Assembly (NCBI GenBank): GCA_948474755.1
Contig: CAOLHI010000357.1
Span: 1-64,000, forward strand
Direction: 5' to 3'
Length of the DNA: 64,000 nt
Source of the DNA: Ctenosaura bakeri
Lineage: Eukaryota > Chordata > Lepidosauria > Squamata > Iguanidae
The notes under the pieces are model-generated. The model made no database searches, was not told the origin of the DNA, and worked only from the letters and a program-made list of their open reading frames with translations. Made by a program: the position numbers and the translations under genes. Below, piece after piece: positions 56,197-64,000 of this stretch; position 1 is the first letter of the stretch, and every line of letters starts with the position of its first letter.

Positions 56197-57157
56197 CAGT
56201 AGGACCTCTCTATCTGCGGATTCATTATCCGCTGATTCAGTTATCCACGATTGGCCACCATCGGGCAAACCACAGATAACTGGGCCCAGGGTCTGTGGCT
56301 GGCAGTGGGTGTGTGATAGATGATGGATCTGAGGTTGAGGAACAACTGATTGTGCCAGGAATAGAACCAGTGATTGACCAAACCAACTTGCAAACATTCC
56401 CAGCAGCTGAAGGACAAATGGAGGCAGAGTTGCCCCAACCAGCTCCAAAGGAACCAGCAGTGATTTGGAAGAATTACAGTCACCTGAGCCCCTTAGCCCC
56501 CAGTCACGGAGGAGGCTGAAATGGGCAGCTCAGAGGGAAGCTGCGTTGACTAGATTAAGGAAGCATGACAAGTAAAACCTGTTCCCTGTGGCTAGTTAGG
56601 TTTGTCAGTGTGGCTTGCTCTTTGTTTGTAGCAAATTACTTGCAAGCCTCACAACTCTTGTGTTCTGGCTACCTTGACCCCTCTGGACAGACCTCTGCTT
56701 TCTAGACTGTTGGACTGGACTTTGACCTGGCTCGGCTCTGCGGTTCCCTTAATAGTTGTTGTATCGGAATTCCTTGCTGCCTTCTCCTCCTCCTTGCAAG
56801 TATTCTCTCCTCCTCCCCTTTGCTGGCAGTGAGGCACAGGCAGGGAGTTGGATTCTGACAGGGAGGTGGCGAGGAGTGTGGGATCGCGCCCCTCGCCAAC
56901 TCCCATCACCCACCCCAGGCCCGATCCAAGCAGTGGGAAAAGAGCAAGGAGTGCAAGATCATGCTCCTCACCAACTCCTGTTGCCCCTCCTTGCCAACTT
57001 CCATCACCCACCCTGGTGGATCTGCTCTTCTCCCACCAGCTGCTGCCATGATGGGGCCAGGGCTGGCAGCAGGATAGGGCATTCCCTACTATCCGCGGAT
57101 TTCAGTATCCATGGGGTGTGTGTGGAACCAATCCGTGTGGATACGGAGGTCTTACTG
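56197..57157. mobile_element. Mariner/Tigger-like DNA transposon, non-autonomous, carrying an LTR
   Basis: The left end CAGTAGGACCTCTCTATC and the right end (inverted) CAGTAAGACCTCCGTATC are terminal inverted repeats, each flanked by TA (56195-56196 and 57158-57159), the target of Tc1/mariner-type elements. Inner sequences such as TCCGCGGATTTCAGTATCCA resemble Tigger/pogo-type ends. No transposase frame is seen. The LTR at 56312-56860 lies inside; without it the element would be about 400 bases, with a GC-rich interior. Confidence 0.75.
56312..56860 (+). mobile_element. Solo LTR (549 bp), second copy of the 25.4-kb family
   Basis: Begins TGTGATAGATGATGGATC and ends GAGTTGGATTCTGACA, matching the borders of the copy at 25390-25955 in opposite orientation. 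The flanks GGGTG (56307-56311) and GGGAG (56861-56865) match at four of five bases, so the target duplication has aged more than at 25.4 kb. No internal retroelement sequence remains. Confidence 0.85.
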
Positions 57158-57208
57158 TAGTTTGCAGCATGTAGAATAGCAATGGTGTGCTCTCTGCATC
57201 AACAAGGT

Positions 57209-57387
57209 GGCTGGTGGCTTCTATGTCAGTGGGGAATGAATCTGCTCTATGTTTTAGTCAAAACTTTAAAAGGGATGTTAAAGGGCTGAATCTCTTTTGG
57301 GGATAAGAGTCAAGATAGCTCCTTTAAAACTGAGACACTCCCCTCGCCCTGTGGATTCACCACTCTACTGACATGGATGTCACCAGC
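57209..57387. mobile_element. MITE with about 30-bp inverted ends
   Basis: The left end GGCTGGTGGCTTCTATGTCA and the inverted right end GGCTGGTGACATCCATGTCA agree well. The interior has TTTTAGTCAAAACTTTAAAA and its near complement CTCCTTTAAAACTGAGAC. It is about 180 bases with no coding capacity. A related block lies at 11487-11650. Confidence 0.6.
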
Positions 57388-57405
57388 CATCACTGTGACA
57401 GTCAT

Positions 57406-60160
57406 TTCAGCCGTATCTCCATATCAGACATTATTATCCAATAGTATAATGTAATACCATGTGAAAGAAATGCAATATCAAAGAAAGACAAGTGACTAGC
57501 ATTATAAATGTGAGAATATTAATTGCATATTAATCTGCATTTCTAATACTTATTTCCCTCACATTCTCAGATTTCCTCCAGCAAGTGTGAGAACCATAAA
57601 TGTACTCTTTGACATTTGCTAGGATATCTATAGTCTAATAAGACTGTGGTAGCCACACTTGATATATCCATCTTTCCCGTAGCCTAAAACTGGAAATTTA
57701 TAGCAGCTATGGAAAATTAATAACTGATTGACAAAGCTTGTCAATGATGGCCACAACACCTGTGTTAAAATTATCAGTACTGTGATGTTAGCGAGTCTTT
57801 AAAAACAATTAAAAAATACAGACAAACAAACAAACAAGGTAGTTCTTACTAGCAATGATTTCCAGAGTCTGCCAATTTTTCTTTCTATAACCATGGAGCT
57901 GCATGTGAAATCATAGCAATTTTTTTTTTTTTTGGTAAAAAAATCAAGACAGTCAACAACAAATGTGTAGAACAAGCAAGTTGATACTGTAGATGTCTCC
58001 CAGATTCGCACACCTCCACACAGTCTCCAAATGACCAGGGGGAGCCATTAATCGTTTATAATTTCCTGGTGATTTTTAAAAAATCTTCTAAATTATTTCA
58101 CAGATAAATGTCTCCCAAAGATGATTATCTCCCTAGCTCATTATCTCTGGTGTTCCATGAATGAAAAGCAAAGGCACACACTGAACAGTACAACTAAGTG
58201 CTACAAAATTACATTTAATTTAGGGAATTATTCCTTCCTGAAAAATCAAACACGCTGTGCGCAGGCTTCTTCTACACAAGGTTTTGCTAAATTATCCAGC
58301 AAGGCCTGAGGCCTCTCTTCAGCTGATAAATACAATATTCATTACCAGAAACCTGATCAAGGCACCCTACACATTTATTTTCATTTTGGAGCTTGGATTT
58401 AAAACTATGTCTTTGCTTGCTCAAGTAACCTTCTAGCAGTAGTTTTATTTCTTTCTGCTTAAAGAAAGATTCAGGGCATATACAAACTGTCTACAAGGTG
58501 CACTGTTGACAAGAGTTCCAACTTAAATAGAGGGCCAAGCCCCAAGAAGCAAACATGGTACAATTTATGAAGGAGGTGAACAAGAGAGCTTCCCATTTGT
58601 TTCCAAACCTGCTGGTGAACTCCTGCAATGCCTGCAGGGCTTGAGCAATAAAAAATGTATCTGACTAACGATGGAGGCAATCAGGGATGCCCTCAATTAT
58701 TGTACTGTAAAACATCCTGTGAAATCCATCCAGTTTACTATTGGCAGCTCTTCAAATATTCATCAAATCAAATAGGGGAGGGGGGGAAAGAAAATTAAAA
58801 AAACTCACCATGTTGACTTTTAGATCTCTTCTATTGACATAAATACTTAGATTATGTCCCGGAAGGCTTTCTAATAGCTATATATTTTGGCAAGTCTATT
58901 CATTCTCTGTAATACTTTAATGAAACAGAAATAGGCACCATGATACAAAGATAACAAAGCTTTTCCATCTTTTCTTCAAGCCACTCTTTTCTTCTCTTCA
59001 AAGTCTATTTCTTCCAAAAAATAAAGTAAAATAAAGTAATAAAATAAAATTCTGAACTATCATAACTTTGCCTTCCCCATTATGTTTTCTGCTGTCAGGT
59101 TAGCTCTTTCCAAGTTCACCACTCTTTCTCTTCACCCTTTTGCTCTCCATCCTATTTATCTTAGAATGTTACTCAAAAGTAGCTCCTGCTGTGTTGAATG
59201 GGGTTTACCCCCAGGGAAGTGCAGTGAATTGCAACTTCAACCCATAATTCTTTTGGGATGGATTCATGTCATTTCTTTGTACAGCACCACACTTAACACA
59301 ACAAGAAGCACTGATAGTTGTTGCTGTCATTATCATAAATAGAGTACATAGTAAAACATTGGAAGTGAAAACAGGAAAGCACTACTCAGATATCACAAAA
59401 CTGTTGTCTTTGTAATTTGCTCTGTTTTTGAGATGCCTGGAGGTCTCTGAGGACCAAGCCAGGCCTGCACGTGTGTTTATTCAATACATGCGCCTTAGTG
59501 TAGCTGTTAAGAAAGCATTCTAGACTAAACAGAGCATGCAGGGAATGGGGAGAGTGCCTCTCCTTGCCTTTCTTTCCCGCACTCTACTCCCCTCCCCATC
59601 CAACTGCAGAATTAAAAATGGGCCAGCTAGAAGAAAATGTGTTAAAGCACTGGGGAGTGGAAAGTAACTAGGGGGAAGGATGGATTTTCTAACCTGCTCT
59701 CATGCACGCAGTTCAGTCAAAAAATGCATTTTAAGGTAATTTCTTTATTTAAAGTTTTTACTAGTTTTTTAACACATCAAAAGAAGAAGAGGAGGAAGAG
59801 GAAGACAACCATTATCCCCAATCCTCCCACCTTTACCCTCCCAAACTTTCAGTCATAACTCTAATGTGTAACCACGTACAAAAATAGTACAACAGACGCA
59901 AAAGACAGGGAGGGAAAAACAGGAGGGGAGGGTACAAGAAAGGCAACATCTGAACTGTACAAATTATTGTGGATGCAAGTGGTTTCATCTTCTCTTGCCT
60001 CATATATTAATGCTTTATTATTCTGTTACAAATATGTATAATAAAATCATATACAGCTGGCTTGGGTCAGATTGGACTCTGCTAATGACAGTTTCCAGGC
60101 AGGCTTATTGAATAGGGCAGTTCTTGTATGACAGCAGTACCACAGAAGCACCATACTTCA
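57406..60160. other. Intron, no recognised feature
   Basis: AT-rich intron with a T run at 57919-57931 and a purine-rich tract near 59780-59805. No missing kalirin exon was found. Confidence 0.45.
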
Positions 60161-60164
60161 TGAC

Positions 60165-60385
60165 ATTACAGTGGCATAGTGATGTGGGGGTGAGTAGGTT
60201 GTGTACCCTGGGTGGCACTTTTTTTGGGGTGCAACCATTCCTTACCTGCCCCCCCGCATGCCGTTGTCCCTCCCCTGCACACCATCACCCCTCCCCATTT
60301 GCCGTCACCCTGACCTACGTGTGCCGTTCCCCCATCCCTGCCCATCCCTGCCCCTACCCTACTCGCACCACTGCGACATTATCTG
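60165..60385. repeat. GC-rich probable dispersed repeat
   Basis: A sharp GC-rich block (GTGGCATAGTGATGTGGGGG, TACCCTGGGTGGCAC, then C-rich sequence with repeated CCCCTCC and CCATCCCTGCC). It resembles a common reptile repeat of unknown class; a weaker relative may lie near 9050-9260. Confidence 0.3.
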
Positions 60386-62300
60386 AAAGTTCCCTGGACT
60401 CCAAAGTTATAAACCTTCAGATTTACTAAATTTGTTATTAGGTCTTACTTCATCTGAAGTATGAAACTAGCACATATTGAATTTTACCTCAGCGCAGAAT
60501 ACAATCTATTCCATTTATGGAAGAATTATTTATTTGTACAAACCAATTGGTATTTCATATCATTATCACCTTTGTGCTTAAAAAGTGAAGTTATCAAAGA
60601 ATGCTCAGGTAAGTAATCGTTTCTTGTATAATCAGTTAACAGATTAGTCAACTGCACTGAAATAAACTTTCATATTACAAAAAAGTGCTATAAACACGTT
60701 TTGGAGAATATTGAACAACATGTAAGAACTTTAAACTCATATAAAATCTACCAGGCCTGGATTAATGGATTGCTTAGGGCCTTCGTTACATGTCACAACC
60801 AAAACAGCTATCCCATATAAACTACTGTATCCCGAACTCTCAGTGTCATCAATTCAAATCTGTATTTACTGGTTTGGCCTCCAATGTTTTATTGCTTAAT
60901 CTGCTAATTAGAATTTGGAGCCCTATTTGAAAATGTTGGTTGTTTAATTAAGTCCACGTAATCAATCCATCCATATACAGAGTGGCTGGAAAGAAATGTA
61001 TTAATTTTTATTGCTGTACTCTCTAATTCTCTGTGTCCCTCAGAACCACTAACAAACTTTAGTCTCCCTAAGCTTTAAAGCACCCCTGCTCTGATTCAGA
61101 CATATTTCAAATCTCTGTGAACAAGTCTGACTTGATTCAGGATTTGGCACACTCTTTAATGTAGACCTATCGTATGTGGCAGCTGCTACTATGCAATCAC
61201 CAGGCAAAAAGCCTGGCACATTCTGTTCATGTAAAAAGGTTTTCTGCCCTGTTGGGACTGTCACAGTAATTTATTCCCCTGGTTTGTGCCTGCAGTTTTC
61301 AGATTGGAATTGTCACACCTGCACTGTTTCCTGACCAGAATTTCAAATCCTTCTTTTGCAGTGATCTGAATTCAAAGTTTGAAGTCCACTTCTATGCTGG
61401 AGCATGACAATGAAGCAAGCTTGAAAAATTTTCAGAAGGCATGGAAGGCTCACTTTTCTATAGCACATTTTGCCTTTACTAAAAGATGACCTATATATCT
61501 ATAATTACTGAAATTCTATAAAGTCATTTAACACAAATTGCCTTCTCAAACAAATACAGCCACTTAAAAAATTGTCCAGAAATCCTGTGCTGAGTACAGA
61601 GAACAGAAAATCTATCCAAAATTTTAGTCTTAAAATATTGAAACTTCAAATAGTAATGGACTGTATTTTTAAGTATCACTTGATGACTTCAGGAAACTGG
61701 GGGGCGGGCAAGGCGGGGGAATATTTAGTACACAGTGTTCCAGATCAGCGTTCAATCTACAGGTTGATTACTCAGTGCTACTGGTAGAAAACTGTGAACA
61801 GAGACTACAGCTGTGAGTTTAAAAACATGGAGCAGGAAATACAAAGTTCTTTCCATTAATACTGTTCTCTTTTGCTCCAAGAGGTTACTCATGTTCTAAA
61901 CTTTCCCTTTCATAGATAATAGTAATCACTTAAAATTGCACAACACTATACTTGGAAAGTGTATAGCTACCAGAAACAAGCTCAAAGTTTATGGACATTT
62001 GCAGGGCAGGAAAAGAGACTGGAGAAAAGTCAAAGGTAGCAGGAAAGGATTTGGAAAGCAAGTTGTGATTATGGATTCATACAGCATCTAGTTACATGGA
62101 GCATAGGAAGGCTAGATATTTCTTGGCTCAAGGTGTTTTGTTTTGTTCTTGGTCAGCATGAGCATATTCTCTGTGCCTCTCAACTGTTCTCTTCTCTTGC
62201 CTACTGGGCTCCGCACTACACAATGTTTTCCTGGTTCTGGATAAGAAGGGACATATGCATGAACTAAGAGAAGAAACTGGACATGAAGATGGCCTTATAC
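60386..62300. other. Intron, no recognised feature
   Basis: AT-rich intron; no coding region or repeat identified. Confidence 0.4.
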
Positions 62301-62301
62301 C

Positions 62302-62455
62302 TTTGTGTGTGCATGCGCTTGTTGACTTAGGGTGACCCCATGAGTCTCAAAGTGTTTTCTTATGGAAAGAATACTCAGAGGTGGTTTTGCCAGTTCCTTC
62401 CTCTGAAATATAGCCTACAATATGCCTGGGCAGTCTCTGATCCAAGTACTAACCT
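62302..62455 (-). repeat. SINE with a 5S-rRNA-derived head
   Basis: On the minus strand the head (62455-62411) reads GGTTAGTACTTGGATCAGAG, then ACTGCCCAGGCATA and TGTAGGCT, which follows the 3' third of vertebrate 5S rRNA with a small internal deletion. It continues with CAGAGGAAGGAACTGGCAAA, ACCACCTCTGAGTATTC, AAGAAAACACTTTGAG and ends near CACACACAAAGG. It is 5'-truncated within the 5S part. SINEs with 5S heads form the SINE3/AmnSINE class. Confidence 0.7.
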
Positions 62456-64000
62456 ATGCATTTAGTCAACTAAACATTCAAAGGATTTCCTGGTGGTGGA
62501 CACATAAATAGCTGATGTGTAAGGGATGACCCTGCTATATCTTACCTCCTTGCAAATACAAAACCTGAGAGTGAGGTACAGTAGGGACAGTACAATGGAT
62601 GACAATGCAAACATATTTGTCATTAAGAATGGAATCTTTTGCTCATTTCCTTCCCGATGGAATCAGTGAGAAATTTTAGCAATCTCTTTGCTGCAAGACA
62701 GTCTTAGGAAAGTGCATTTTTTTGAAGACTATTTGCAGCTTGAGACTTATTCTGTGCAAAATTCACATTTCTTGCATAGAAAATGATATTTTCTGCGCAA
62801 AACAGCAATTTGCAAATTTTGCACAGAACAATTTCTGAACCCAGAAGTTTCTCACTAGTGCAAGATTCTTCTCATCAGAGTTCCTTGACATTCAAGGAAA
62901 ACATTTTTGATAATTTTTCAAATATTTTTGAATATTCCTCCTATCCCTATTTATACTGAAGTAAGGCACACTACAATTCATAGGATTCACACCTAAATAA
63001 GTGAACTTAAGTATGTGGCTATAACAAGGCAACAGTCTAGGTCAACACAATCCCCTCAGACGTTGTTGGACCCAGCTGTCTCCCCTAAAAGGGAGGGCAA
63101 GGACTCTAATATCTGTGGGGTAGTTCAGTGAGGGCTCCAATCAGTCCTAGCCAGAACAGTCCATGGTGAAAAATGCTATGGACTGAAGTCTGGAAATGTC
63201 TGGTGAACTGCACTTTGCTCAGTTCTGGTTCAGGCACACAGTTCTCTATGTTATGTGAACACCATCCTCTCCAAATTAAAGCAAAGACCCATCTGGAAGA
63301 ATCTGGCTAGCTGGCTATTTTAGAGGCACACACCAAGTTCTTTACAGATAGCTAGAAGATGGGAAGTCATTGTTCACAATGCTAATGATACTCAAAGGAA
63401 TAAGATAATATTTTGGATAGCTGTTCAGGAAAGCAACAGCATCCAAACCTGCTACAGTCTGAGAGATCTCCAGGCCATTTGGCACATCCAAAGAGTGTTT
63501 AGATTTTACAATCCACTTAGCAGTCTGAGATCTGCAAATGATTTGAAAGGAATCTGGACTACTAAAACTACAAGGGTGAGCTGGGGGAAGGAGAGAGAAT
63601 ACATGTTTTTGAGAAGGAAAAAATATATATGAGTAGATTATAAGTTGTTAATGTGTCAATTCACAGTCACATGATGCATCTCAAATGTCTTTACGGATAC
63701 ATTCATATGGGATACATTCATAAACAAGTTACCTAGGTCGTCAGCACAAACTGCAACAGCTTTTCAGCAGTACCTCCCCTCCCCACCATTGTGTGGTTGT
63801 AGGAATCTCTTCTGTCAAACATTTGCATCTGTGAAGGAGCCAGAGCACACATGGGTCTGAATTGTATTATTAGTGCTGACTTGAGTAGACCCATTGGATC
63901 AATAAGATTTACCAATGAGAATTACCTACTACTCTTGATTCAATAAAGTTTCCTTGTACTGGGACAGATTCTAGCCAGTAATGTTCTCCATGTGAATTAA
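62456..64000. other. Intron, no recognised feature
   Basis: AT-rich sequence upstream (in transcript sense) of exon 51187-51309; no exon, promoter or repeat was recognised. Confidence 0.4.

Noticed and set aside
62411..62455. 5S rRNA gene
   Set aside because: Only the last third is present, with a deletion, fused to a SINE body.

Overview
This is a vertebrate nuclear window, AT-rich and intron-dominated, with no prokaryotic features. Its repeats (tRNA-headed SINEs of the Sauria/ACA and MIR-like types, CR1 3' ends, L2-like LINEs, an R4/Dong-like LINE fragment, Penelope-like elements, a Ty3/gypsy chromovirus and many short hAT-type and palindromic MITEs) point to a squamate reptile. The species cannot be named from the sequence.

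The only host gene I can support is KALRN (kalirin, a Rho-GEF with spectrin repeats), on the minus strand. Four consecutive internal exons fall here, in transcript order 51309-51187, 45959-45768, 19668-19537 and 14454-14224. They encode 41, 64, 44 and 77 codons of the N-terminal spectrin-repeat array. All four are phase 0 at both ends with clean AG/GT borders. The intervening introns are about 5.2, 26.1 and 5.1 kb. The flanking introns (1-14223 and 51310-64000) run off the window. The peptide wording follows kalirin rather than its paralogue TRIO.

The rest is intron colonised by transposable elements. 0-14 kb: SINEs, CR1 and hAT-like MITEs, a partial LTR, a G-quadruplex motif. 14-21 kb: L2-like fragment, palindromic MITEs. 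21-28.4 kb: the densest block, where a decayed chromovirus lies between two parts of an L2-like LINE and is itself split by a solo LTR with a perfect 5-bp target duplication; SINEs follow. 30-43 kb: L1-like tails, R4-like LINE fragment, MITEs, CR1, a Penelope-like fragment and two perfect small hairpins. 49-57 kb: palindromic MITEs around exon 51187-51309, a Penelope-like element with a GIY-YIG domain, inverted terminal repeats and hammerhead-like motifs, and a mariner/Tigger-like element carrying another solo LTR. 57-64 kb: mostly featureless intron plus a 5S-rRNA-headed SINE.

The strongest leads are the Penelope-like element with paired hammerhead-like motifs and a microhomology junction, the three-level nest at 22.7-27.7 kb, and the self-complementary MITE copies that flank two kalirin exons. 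All element coding regions seen are broken. Repeat family names rest on pattern recognition without a database search.
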